In this document: positions 41,810-48,813 of the stretch, one piece after another
Layout of the letters: each line of letters begins with the position of its first letter
Position numbering within the stretch: position 1 is the first letter of the stretch
Source of the DNA: Dehalococcoidia bacterium
GTDB lineage: Bacteria > Chloroflexota > Dehalococcoidia > UBA2979
Assembly: GCA_028279505.1 (NCBI GenBank)
Contig: JANQNP010000129.1
Location: 1 to 58,260, forward strand
Direction: 5' to 3'
DNA: 58,260 nucleotides
Program-made: the position numbers and the translations under genes
The notes under the pieces: generated by a model
Seen by the model: the letters and a program-made list of their open reading frames with translations, nothing else
The model's database searches: none
What the model was told of the DNA's origin: nothing

Positions 41810-42492
41810 ATGGAACTCCTCGATAACCCCGCCTGGCACTCACTGGGCCTGCAGCCGGCGTTCGCGGAGAGCGGTGCGCACGCGCGGCGCTATCGCCCTG
41901 ACGTCGACCCGCTGGCCGCCCTCGAGGACGGCGCGCCGCCCGATGCGTGGGCGGAGCTTGGCCCGCTGATCCGCGCGGGCGAGGCGGTGCACCTGCTCCA
42001 ACCGCGGTTCGAGGTGCCGGACGACTGGACGATTCGCCACCGCGGGACGGTCGTGCAGATGGTCGGTGTCGAGGAACCACCAGCCCTCGAGGACGTCGCC
42101 TTCCTCGAACTGGGCGCGGCGGACGCGCCGAGATGCTCGCACTCGCCGCGGCGACCGAGCCGGGACCGTTCGCGACGCGCACGCACGAGCTGGGTCGGTT
42201 CATCGGCGTCCGCGTCGACGGCAACCTCGTGGCGATGGCCGGCGAGCGATTCGTGCTCCCCGGCATGACCGAGGTCAGCGCCGTCTGCACCGATCCGGCG
42301 TACCGCGGCCGCGGCTGGGCCGCCGCGCTCACCGCCGAGGTGGCGCGCGGCATCATCGCCCGCGGCGAGACGCCGTTCCTCCACGTCGTCGAGTCGAACA
42401 CCACGGCCCGCGCTGTGTACGAGCGGATCGGCTTCGCGGACCGCACCATCCTCGATCACGTCTACGTGTCGCCCAACGGCACTCATGCCTAG
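41810..42492 (+). pseudogene. GNAT-family acetyltransferase, interrupted by one frameshift
   Basis: The first frame (from ATG 41810, MELLDNPAWHSLGLQPAFAE) carries the N-terminal part of a long GNAT protein up to VAFLELGAADAP. Its natural continuation, EMLALAAATEPGPFATRTHE and then LGRFIGV, VCTDPAYRGRGWAAALT (the acetyl-CoA loop) and ESNTTARAVYERIGF, lies in another frame ending at 42492. One missing base near 42110-42125 explains both. Restored, it would be about 227 residues. The break may be real decay or a consensus error. It lies directly before dinB-like 42502. Confidence 0.8.
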
Positions 42493-42495
42493 GCT
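42490..42495 (+). promoter_or_regulatory. -10 box TAGGCT, leaderless promoter
   Basis: TAGGCT overlaps the GNAT stop codon and is followed by six bases and ATG 42502. Confidence 0.45.
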
Positions 42496-42501
42496 GGGGC
42501 G

Positions 42502-42981
42502 ATGACGACGGAGAGCAGCAACGAGGAACTGATCGAGATCCTCGCAGCGACGCCGAGCATCCTGGACGGGATCGTCGCCGACGCAGACGAGACGCTGTTC
42601 GACAAGGCGTGGCCGGGCGAGTGGACACCACGTGTCGTGCTCGCGCACCTGCGTGACGACGAGTACCTCACGATGCGCCTGCGCCTGGAGCGGATGCTGG
42701 CGGAAGAGCAGCGTCCGCTGCTGATGCCCTTCGACGAGACCGCGTGGGCAGCGAACCGCTGGACTGGGCGCGACGCCCTCCCCGAGTTGCTCGCCGATTT
42801 CCGAGAACAGCGTGCGTCCTCCATCCAGATTCTGCGACGCCTCGAGGGCGACGACTGGGAACGTGTCGGCTACCAGCCGGAGATCGGCGAGCTGACGATC
42901 CGGACGTGGACGGAGCACTGGGTCGAGCATGACCAGACCCACATCAATCAGCTCCGCGCGGGACTCGGCCTGACCGCGTAG
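42502..42981 (+). CDS. DinB-family protein
   Basis: A 159-residue four-helix-bundle protein of the DinB/YfiT superfamily. The likely metal-binding histidines are in VVLAHLRDDEY (first helix pair) and WVEHDQTHINQL (last helix), with the WPGEWTPR loop typical of the family. Members are often metal-dependent thiol-S-transferases or are induced by stress. No specific role is evident. It has its own -10 box within the preceding gene's end. Confidence 0.82.
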   Translation: MTTESSNEELIEILAATPSILDGIVADADETLFDKAWPGEWTPRVVLAHLRDDEYLTMRLRLERMLAEEQRPLLMPFDETAWAANRWTGRDALPELLADFREQRASSIQILRRLEGDDWERVGYQPEIGELTIRTWTEHWVEHDQTHINQLRAGLGLTA

Positions 42982-43054
42982 CGCCGACCCTCCGTCAGCC
43001 AGCGCCATCGAACGCGAGCCACCTCGACGGACGATCATCACAAACATTTTTCGT

Positions 43055-43078
43055 GATCATTAGTACAAACTAATGATC
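43055..43078. promoter_or_regulatory. Operator-like palindrome GATCATTAGT-N4-ACTAATGATC
   Basis: A perfect 10-bp inverted repeat with spacer ACAA in an unusually A+T-rich stretch (about 43030-43100). A second loose repeat ATCAC...GTGAT lies just before it. It is 86 bp upstream of the membrane protein gene at 43164 and is probably the binding site of a dimeric regulator (MarR or HxlR type would fit). Nothing else is seen in 42982-43163. Confidence 0.6.
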
Positions 43079-43163
43079 CATTGTCAGAAATGGTCTACAC
43101 TTCGTCTCGCCGGTGGGCAGCCGGCGCGCTTGAATCCCTGGCGGGCATTTCGGAGGCCACTCG

Positions 43164-43787
43164 ATGGCTGTTCTGACTGTCCGCCGAATCCGGCGGCTGG
43201 GCGTCCTCGACCTGTCGGTCCTCGACGAGGTCGGCACCGATCCACGAGCCACCTTCCCCTCGCTGGCGATCGCCGGCGGCTCGATGTTCATGCTCGGCCT
43301 CGGCGGCTGGCTGTGGTGGCTGACGAGCGGGCTCGGCGATGCGGGTACGGTGCTGATGAAGAGCGTCTTCATCGGCTCGCTGTTCTCGCTGGCGCTCTGG
43401 CTCGCCTGGCTCGTGGTCGTCTACGTCGTCCTGCAGCGAGTCACGCACACCACGATCAACGTCGAACGCCTCGTCCGCGCCGCCGGGATGGCAACCGCGC
43501 CGCTCGCGATCGGGCTCCTGATGGTCGTGCCGGGCATCTCGTTCGGCGTCGGCCTCGTCGCAGTCGGCGCGTGGGCGCTCACCACCCAGGCGGCGATCGA
43601 ACGAGCGACCGGGATCAGCGGCCGGCCGGTGGTGATCGCCAACGCCGCCGGCTTCGCGGTCTGGGCGCTCGCGATGTCCCTCCTCGCCACCAGCACCAAT
43701 CAGATCGCCCCCGGCCCGTTCCTCGCGGAGTCGATCTGGGAGGCCGTGACCACCTTCGATTACGCCGGCGTCGTCCTCGACTCATAG
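43164..43787 (+). CDS. Hypothetical membrane protein (YIP1-like layout)
   Basis: A 207-residue protein. About 30 N-terminal soluble residues (RRIRRLGVLDLSVLDEVGTD) precede five likely membrane spans, the first GSMFMLGLGGWLWWLTSG. The layout resembles Yip1-domain proteins, but I cannot assign a function. The ATG at 43164 follows CGGAGG. The AT-rich palindrome upstream suggests it is tightly regulated. Hairpins follow the stop. Confidence 0.6.
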   Translation: MAVLTVRRIRRLGVLDLSVLDEVGTDPRATFPSLAIAGGSMFMLGLGGWLWWLTSGLGDAGTVLMKSVFIGSLFSLALWLAWLVVVYVVLQRVTHTTINVERLVRAAGMATAPLAIGLLMVVPGISFGVGLVAVGAWALTTQAAIERATGISGRPVVIANAAGFAVWALAMSLLATSTNQIAPGPFLAESIWEAVTTFDYAGVVLDS

Positions 43788-43789
43788 CT

Positions 43790-43807
43790 CCGGCGCCGCG
43801 GCGCCGG
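43790..43807. terminator. Hairpin after the membrane protein gene
   Basis: CCGGCGCC-GC-GGCGCCGG, an 8-bp palindromic stem starting three bases after the stop codon. A weaker CCAGCG...CGCTGG pair (43810-43833) follows. Confidence 0.55.
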
Positions 43808-43884
43808 TTCCAGCGTTCTCTCCCCAGCGCTGGAGTCGCCGTCGAGGTGTCGCCGCTCCCACCGAGCCGAGGCAGACCGCTCCG

Positions 43885-43918
43885 CCCCCTGGACCGACTT
43901 CCCCGCCGGTCCAGGGGG
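43885..43918. terminator. Second long hairpin in the same intergenic region
   Basis: CCCCCTGGACCG / CGGTCCAGGGGG, 12 bp perfect, with a 10-base loop. It is 42 bp upstream of the next gene's -10 box and may insulate it. Confidence 0.55.
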
Positions 43919-43960
43919 CATCTCGATCCCCGAGGCCCCCATCCGCGTCGTCCTCGCGCC

Positions 43961-43966
43961 TAAGCT
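43961..43966 (+). promoter_or_regulatory. -10 box TAAGCT, leaderless promoter
   Basis: TAAGCT, six bases, then ATG 43973. Confidence 0.5.
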
Positions 43967-43972
43967 CGAGGC

Positions 43973-44695
43973 ATGATCTCAATCGACCGGTGGGCGCCCG
44001 GCGACCACATCACGCTCCGCTTCGTTGGCCACGATGACGGCCTGGCGATGGCTTACCCGCAGATCGTGGTGGCCGACACCGAGGATGAGCTGCTGCTCTT
44101 CCAGCCGGCCGGCACCGTCGTCGAGAACCGCCGCTACACCGACCGGAACGCTCGTGCCGACGCGTTCGGCGGCGAGTACCGACCGCTGCCACCGACCTTC
44201 ATCCCGGCCCTCGACACGCTGCGCATCATCCCGACCGGCGCGAGCCACGCGATCGAGCTCCTCTTCGCGCTGGATGGACAACCGAACCCGCCGTACCTCG
44301 GCTGGGCCGCCATGGCCGGCCCGTTCCGAGGCGCGAAGATCAATCTCCAGACGCCGTTCAGGCGAACCCCGATCGGGATCGACACGACTGACAACCGCCT
44401 TGACCTGACAGTGCTCTCGGACCTGACCTGGGATTGGAAAGACGCCGAACAGGTCCGGTCGTGTGTCGAAGTCGGGCTCACCTTCCCGGAAGAGGCGATC
44501 GGGTTCTACGCCGAAGCGGAGAGGGTGATTGCGCAGATCGAGACCGGCTGCGGCCACTTCGCTGGCGGGTTCGCTACGTGGTTCGACTGGCGACCCGAGT
44601 CGAGCTGGACATCGCCGACGCTCGCAAGCGACTGGCACGAAGTACCGGGCATCGACCACGACCTCAATCGGCACGTGCCACTCCCCTCAGCCTGA
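43973..44695 (+). CDS. DUF402 domain protein
   Basis: A 240-residue DUF402 member, the longest of the three here. It opens RWAPGDHITLRFVGHDDGLA as the copy at 22941 does. The core TPIGIDTTDNRLDLTV and TWDWKDAEQVRS correspond to the IDLDLDV and DEDEFEE strands, but the acidic run is reduced (DWKDAEQ), so metal binding may be weaker. It ends FATWFDWRPESSW. Leaderless promoter; convergent with the racemase-like gene. Confidence 0.78.
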   Translation: MISIDRWAPGDHITLRFVGHDDGLAMAYPQIVVADTEDELLLFQPAGTVVENRRYTDRNARADAFGGEYRPLPPTFIPALDTLRIIPTGASHAIELLFALDGQPNPPYLGWAAMAGPFRGAKINLQTPFRRTPIGIDTTDNRLDLTVLSDLTWDWKDAEQVRSCVEVGLTFPEEAIGFYAEAERVIAQIETGCGHFAGGFATWFDWRPESSWTSPTLASDWHEVPGIDHDLNRHVPLPSA

Positions 44696-44738
44696 TCCGC
44701 GCGCCCGTCGTCCGCCCGCACCCAACGCGAGCGTCGCC

Positions 44739-45935
44739 CTACCCCCCGACGGTCCCCGCCTCGCGCAGCGACGCAACCGCCGAGGCGTCCCGACCAATCG
44801 AGGCCAGCACCTCATCGGTGTGCTGGCCTCGGCGGGGGGCGGTGCTGTGGACCTTGCCGGGGGTCCCGGAGAACTTCGGACCGATGCCCACGTGCTTGAT
44901 CGTGCCGAGCTTCTCGTCCTCGACCTCGACGACCATGTTCCGGGCGAGCATCTGCTCGTCCTGGAGCGACTCCTCGAGGCTGAGCACCGGCGCGACGCAG
45001 ATGTCGATCGGCTTCATGATCGCGAACCACTCGTCGCGGGTCTTCGTCTTGAGCGTCGTCTCGAGGAACTCACCGATCTCCGCCTGCTTCTCCGGCGTGT
45101 GCTGGTGCGGCTTGAGGTCCTCGCGGTCCAGCGTCTCGCACAGCGCCGCATAGAACTGCGGCTCAAGGCTGCCGAGCGACAGGTATTTGCCGTCCGCGCA
45201 CTCGTAGGCGTCGTAGAAGGGGCGCGCGCCCGTGAGCATGCCGTCGCCTCGGCCGGGCGACTCGCCGCCGGCCAGGACGCCACCCGTCTGGCTGGCGAGC
45301 AGATAGAGCACGCCGTCGGCCATGCCCATGTCGACGTGCTGGCCCTTGCCCGTGGTGTGGACGCCCTGCAACGCCGCGAGGATGGAGAACGCCGTCATCA
45401 GCCCGCCACCGGCGAAGTCCGCGACGATGTTCGCCGGGATCGCCGGCTTCTGGCCGGCACGCCCGATCTGGCCGAGCGCACCGCCGACCGAGATGTAGTT
45501 GATGTCGTGGCCGACCATGTGGTTGTAGGGCCCGGTCTGCCCATACCCGGACAGCGAGGCGTAGACGATCTTCGGGTTGGTCTTGCTGATCGCCTCGTAG
45601 CCAACGCCCAGGCGGTCCGTCACGCCAGGCCGGAAGCCCTCGAGAAAGATGTCCGCGTCCTTCGCCAGGTCGTGCACGATCTGGCGCCCCTCCTCTTGCC
45701 GGAGGTCGACGATGATCGAGCGCTTGTTCCGGGCGAGCGAGTTGTAGGCCCGGCGCTTCTCGGCGGCCTCATCCATCTCGTCGCTCCCCATGCCCTGGAT
45801 CGCGCCCTGCGGCGCCTCCACGAGCACGACGTCAGCGCCGAGGTCTGCGAGCAGCATCGAGGCGAACGGTCCCGGCGCCAGCCGCGACAGGTCCACTACC
45901 TTCAGGCCGCTCAGCGGACCTTCGCCATTCGCCAT
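44739..45935 (-). CDS. CaiB/BaiF family protein, alpha-methylacyl-CoA racemase type
   Basis: A 398-residue family III CoA-transferase fold. The opening GLKVVDLSRLAPGPFASMLL is typical, with RNKRSIIVDLRQEEGR. The racemase residues are His143 in GHDINY, Asp173 in VADFAGGG, and Glu258 in LGSLEPQFY, the set known from mycobacterial MCR, so racemisation of 2-methylacyl-CoA is favoured over CoA transfer. The ATG at 45935 has GGGGGAG upstream; a longer in-frame start at 45968 is less likely. A TCAAAC-type operator shared with the crotonase gene lies 119 bp upstream. Confidence 0.92.
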   Translation of the reverse strand: MANGEGPLSGLKVVDLSRLAPGPFASMLLADLGADVVLVEAPQGAIQGMGSDEMDEAAEKRRAYNSLARNKRSIIVDLRQEEGRQIVHDLAKDADIFLEGFRPGVTDRLGVGYEAISKTNPKIVYASLSGYGQTGPYNHMVGHDINYISVGGALGQIGRAGQKPAIPANIVADFAGGGLMTAFSILAALQGVHTTGKGQHVDMGMADGVLYLLASQTGGVLAGGESPGRGDGMLTGARPFYDAYECADGKYLSLGSLEPQFYAALCETLDREDLKPHQHTPEKQAEIGEFLETTLKTKTRDEWFAIMKPIDICVAPVLSLEESLQDEQMLARNMVVEVEDEKLGTIKHVGIGPKFSGTPGKVHSTAPRRGQHTDEVLASIGRDASAVASLREAGTVGG

Positions 45936-45950
45936 CGTTGGTCTCCCCCC

Positions 45951-45968
45951 TTGGCGCTCTCGCGCCAA
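45951..45968. promoter_or_regulatory. Palindrome TTGGCGC-N4-GCGCCAA in the racemase-like gene leader
   Basis: A perfect 7-bp inverted repeat, 15 bp upstream of the start codon. It could form a hairpin in the leader or be a second protein site. Confidence 0.4.
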
Positions 45969-46053
45969 TCGTCGAATTCTCGGTGCCCGCGCTGGCGAGC
46001 GTGATTATCTCGGGGCGGAGTATAGGGAGCGGCGGGCGAACGGGCTCGTGAAA

Positions 46054-46068
46054 TCAAACGGCGTCTGA
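46054..46068. promoter_or_regulatory. Operator-like palindrome TCAAAC-N3-GTCTGA, copy 3
   Basis: Eleven of the twelve arm bases match the crotonase-gene sites, with the same AAA before them. It lies upstream of the racemase-like gene and links the two loci into one probable regulon. Confidence 0.6.
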
Positions 46069-46119
46069 TCTTGGCGCCCGCGGGATCACGAGCGACCCAT
46101 CGCTGTCGACGAAGCGGCG

Positions 46120-47235
46120 TCACTCAGTGCTGGCGATCATCACGCCGCTTGACGGCGCGGTCGGCACCCGGCCGGCGGTGATCGCACGTGAGGCACCGAC
46201 GTTCTGCTCCGCCAGCGGCACCCACAGCTCGTCTCGCTGGCGCTGGAACCCGGCAAGCGCATCCTCGAAGGCCGCATCACCGCTCAGCGCAGCGCCGATC
46301 GCCGGCGCGGCGAAGGCCGCTTCGCTGAAGGCCTTGGTGATGCCCATGCCGAGGGTGGGGTCGACGTGCAGCCCCGCATCGCCCAGCAGCACCCAACCCG
46401 GGCCGTAGGGCTTGCGGAAGTACTGCCGCTGGTCCGTGGTGCCTCGGAACGGCTCTTCGCGCGTCGCCTCGAGGACCGCCTCGTAGACGTCCGGCGCGAT
46501 CGCTTCGACCGCGCCGAGGTAGTACGACTCGATATCAGTCCGCATCTCGCTAAACTCGTCCGCGGGGCGCTCCACCGCCAGGCAGAACTCGTCGCGATGC
46601 GTCGGGAAGCCGATCACCGCGGCGCCGGGCCCGAGGCGGAACTCGGTGGTCGTGAACGGCATGCCGCTGAGGTACGTGTAGTAACCGCAGATCAGCGGGT
46701 CGACGACCTCGTACTCCTCGAGCTCCAGCTCGCGCGCGACGCGCGAGTGGCGACCGTCCGCCCCCACGACAATGGTCGCCGTCTCTTCGATCGTTGCACC
46801 CGAGGCGTCCCGGCCCGTCACACCGGTGACGCGGCCGTCGTCGTCTCGCAGGAGCCCGCTGACCGAGCAGCCCTCCCGGACCTCCGCACCGGCGGCGCGC
46901 GCAGCGTCGACGAGGACCGCGTCGAGCGCCCAGCGACGCGGGCACAGCTCGAAGCCGAGACCAACCTCGAGGTTGGCGAACTCCGTCACCTGGTCCTGCC
47001 CCATGAAGTTCGCGTGGGTGCGCTCGATCTTCGGCGCACCGCTCTCGAGGACGGCATCGAGGAGCCCCCACTCGGCGAGCTGCGCCACACCCTCGACGCG
47101 GATCAAGTGCGTCGAGAGCGTGTCCGAGGGGAACGTGTCTCGATCGAGGAGCAACACACGGTGCCCCGCCGTTGCGAGCAGCATGGCCGTCGGTGCGCCG
47201 GCGACGCGGGCGCCGACGATGATCGCGTCGTACAT
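46120..47235 (-). CDS. FAD-dependent oxidoreductase (aromatic hydroxylase/geranylgeranyl reductase superfamily)
   Basis: A 371-residue flavoprotein. The dinucleotide fold is DAIIVGARVAGAPTAMLLA (GxRxAG variant), the DG motif is VGADGRHSRVAREL, and the ribityl-binding motif is LLGDAGLHVDPTLGMGITKA. It should hydroxylate or reduce an organic substrate using NAD(P)H. The substrate is unknown. The ATG at 47235 follows GAGGAGG and cuts off an upstream in-frame start at 47325 without family support. It is divergent from the SRPBCC gene across 132 bp. Confidence 0.88.
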   Translation of the reverse strand: MYDAIIVGARVAGAPTAMLLATAGHRVLLLDRDTFPSDTLSTHLIRVEGVAQLAEWGLLDAVLESGAPKIERTHANFMGQDQVTEFANLEVGLGFELCPRRWALDAVLVDAARAAGAEVREGCSVSGLLRDDDGRVTGVTGRDASGATIEETATIVVGADGRHSRVARELELEEYEVVDPLICGYYTYLSGMPFTTTEFRLGPGAAVIGFPTHRDEFCLAVERPADEFSEMRTDIESYYLGAVEAIAPDVYEAVLEATREEPFRGTTDQRQYFRKPYGPGWVLLGDAGLHVDPTLGMGITKAFSEAAFAAPAIGAALSGDAAFEDALAGFQRQRDELWVPLAEQNVGASRAITAGRVPTAPSSGVMIASTE

Positions 47236-47329
47236 GGGGGGATCCTCCTCGATGGCTGGATGCGCGCCGACAGTAGCGCATCCCTCCGGCGCGACCAGAG
47301 GCGAATGGCACGCAATCGGCACCAACTCT

Positions 47330-47345
47330 GTAAGCTGCGACTTAC
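47330..47345. promoter_or_regulatory. Inverted repeat GTAAG-N6-CTTAC before the SRPBCC gene
   Basis: A perfect 5-bp inverted repeat in the divergent region. Its right arm continues ACTTACGTA, sharing ACTTACG with the first diverged repeat unit before the MMPL gene at 48643. It could be another target of the local TetR protein. Confidence 0.4.
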
Positions 47346-47367
47346 GTATCGTCCGAGGGGGGATCCG

Positions 47368-47820
47368 ATGGCGATGACGATGAGCGAGAGCGTCGAGATC
47401 GAACGCCCGGCCTCGGCGGTGTTCGACTACATCTCCAACATGGAGCTAAACACGACCTGGCAGGCGGGGATGCGCAAGTGCCGGGTCACCTCGGAACCGC
47501 CGCTCGCCGTCGGCAGCACCTACGAGCAGGTAGCGTCGTTCATGGGGCGACCGGTCCGCTCGAGCTTCGTGGTGACGGCACTCGAGCCCGGTCACTCGAT
47601 CACGATCGAGACGGTCGAGTCCACGTTCCCGATCAAGGTCACCCGTACCGTCGATCCGCTCGGCGAGAGCCGGTCACGCGCGAGCGCAACCATCGAGGGC
47701 GGTCCGGGCGGGATCATGGGACTGCTGGCGCCGCTGATGAAGCGCATGGCGCAGCGCAGCGTGCGCGGCGACTACCGCCGGCTGAAGTCGCTCCTCGAGC
47801 GGCAAAGCGGCGGCGAGTAG
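47368..47820 (+). CDS. SRPBCC (START/polyketide cyclase-like) family protein
   Basis: A 150-residue helix-grip protein. It opens MSESVEIERPASAVFDYISN, the SRPBCC start, and continues with TWQAGMRKCRVTSEPP and a hydrophobic C-terminal helix (LAPLMKRMAQRSVRGDYRRL). It binds a hydrophobic ligand; no catalytic residue is evident. The ATG at 47368 follows GAGGGGGGAT. It ends eight bases before the convergent tetR gene. Confidence 0.85.
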   Translation: MAMTMSESVEIERPASAVFDYISNMELNTTWQAGMRKCRVTSEPPLAVGSTYEQVASFMGRPVRSSFVVTALEPGHSITIETVESTFPIKVTRTVDPLGESRSRASATIEGGPGGIMGLLAPLMKRMAQRSVRGDYRRLKSLLERQSGGE

Positions 47821-47827
47821 CCGGCGG

Positions 47828-48538
47828 CTAGCCCGCGGCGTCGGCGCCCTCCGTCTCGCGGTCCCGGAGGCGCTCGAGCCCATCGAGGATGAGATCGAGG
47901 CCGAAGACGAATTCAAGATCGTCGTCGCAGCCAGGGCCGAGCATGCGTTCGTGCTCGTGGTCGGCGGACATGGCCATGGCGAGGATGTTCGGGTACGGCT
48001 CGAGCATCTGCTGCATCAGCAGCATCGCCATCTCGTCGTTCTCATCGAACTCGTCGGTTTCCTTGAAGAGCTCCTGGGTGAAGCCGAAGGCGCGGCTGCC
48101 GAGGACGTGCATCGCGTGGTGGGTGAGGTCCATCGAGAACCCGCCCTGGATGAAGATGCCAACGACGCTGTCCATATAGGCGAGCATCGGCGGGGTCATG
48201 TCGGTGCGAGTCTCGATCACGCGCGGCGCCCACTCGTGGCGCTTGAAGACGTCGCGGGCCGCTAGCGCGCGCCCGCGCAGCGCGGTCTTCCAGTCGAGGC
48301 CCGGAGTGAACGGCGGGATCTCTTCGACGATCGCGTCGACCATGCCGGTCAGCAGGTCTTCCTTGTTGGCGACGTGGTTGTAGAGCGACATCGCCTCGAC
48401 GCCGAGCTCCTGCCCCACCTTGCGCATGCTGATCGCATCGACGCCGCCCTCGTCTGCCAGCCCGATCGCCGCCTGCAGGACACGCTCACGGCTGAGTGGA
48501 GTCCGGGCCTCGGTGCGGGTGTCAGGTTGCGTCGCCAT
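47828..48538 (-). CDS. TetR-family transcriptional regulator
   Basis: A 236-residue repressor. The N-terminal HTH is in LSRERVLQAAIGLADEGG, with ISMRKVGQELGVEAMSLYNHVANKEDLL as the recognition half. The C-terminal domain is long and of TetR_C type (RALAARDVFKRHEWAPRVIE). The ATG at 48538 has AGAGGA upstream. It is divergent from the MMPL exporter across a 275-bp region that holds a tandem 13-bp repeat, so it probably represses that exporter and itself. Confidence 0.9.
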   Translation of the reverse strand: MATQPDTRTEARTPLSRERVLQAAIGLADEGGVDAISMRKVGQELGVEAMSLYNHVANKEDLLTGMVDAIVEEIPPFTPGLDWKTALRGRALAARDVFKRHEWAPRVIETRTDMTPPMLAYMDSVVGIFIQGGFSMDLTHHAMHVLGSRAFGFTQELFKETDEFDENDEMAMLLMQQMLEPYPNILAMAMSADHEHERMLGPGCDDDLEFVFGLDLILDGLERLRDRETEGADAAG

Positions 48539-48642
48539 ACGCGATCCTCTGTCGCCAGCCGCCAACATACAGGGTAAGTGGCCGGAACAAGCCGCCGATA
48601 GGGCCCTTCGGTCCGCTGTCGGCCAAAAGGACGACTTGACGC

Positions 48643-48657
48643 ACTTACGCCGTACGT
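48643..48657. repeat. Diverged unit of the 13-bp repeat (ACTTACGCCGTACGT)
   Basis: Same pattern as the tandem units at 48675-48715, separated from them by about 17 bp. It could be an additional binding site nearer to tetR. Confidence 0.5.
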
Positions 48658-48674
48658 CCTAGCTTACACCACAA

Positions 48675-48715
48675 GTTTACGTCGTACGTTTACGAAGTAC
48701 GTTTACGGCGTACGT
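48675..48715. repeat. Three tandem 13-bp units GTTTACGNNGTAC upstream of the MMPL exporter
   Basis: Units begin at 48675, 48688 and 48701 with spacer dinucleotides TC, AA and GC, and the last runs on into GTGATGAG. The perfect 13-base period with variable centre is typical of clustered regulator half-sites. The rest of 48539-48813 holds a GGCGCC-N4-GGCGCC hairpin at 48764-48779 and no gene. Confidence 0.75.
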
Positions 48716-48813
48716 GATGAGAGGGGTCGCGCCCGGCGCGGTCCGCAACCAACGAGACGGGATGGCGCCGACCGGCGCCCCAACAACCTCACCGATAGCG
48801 AAAGGACACCCAG

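Noticed and set aside
48643..48715. CRISPR array
   Set aside because: Units are 13 bp, directly abutting with no spacers, and no cas genes are near; regulator sites fit better.
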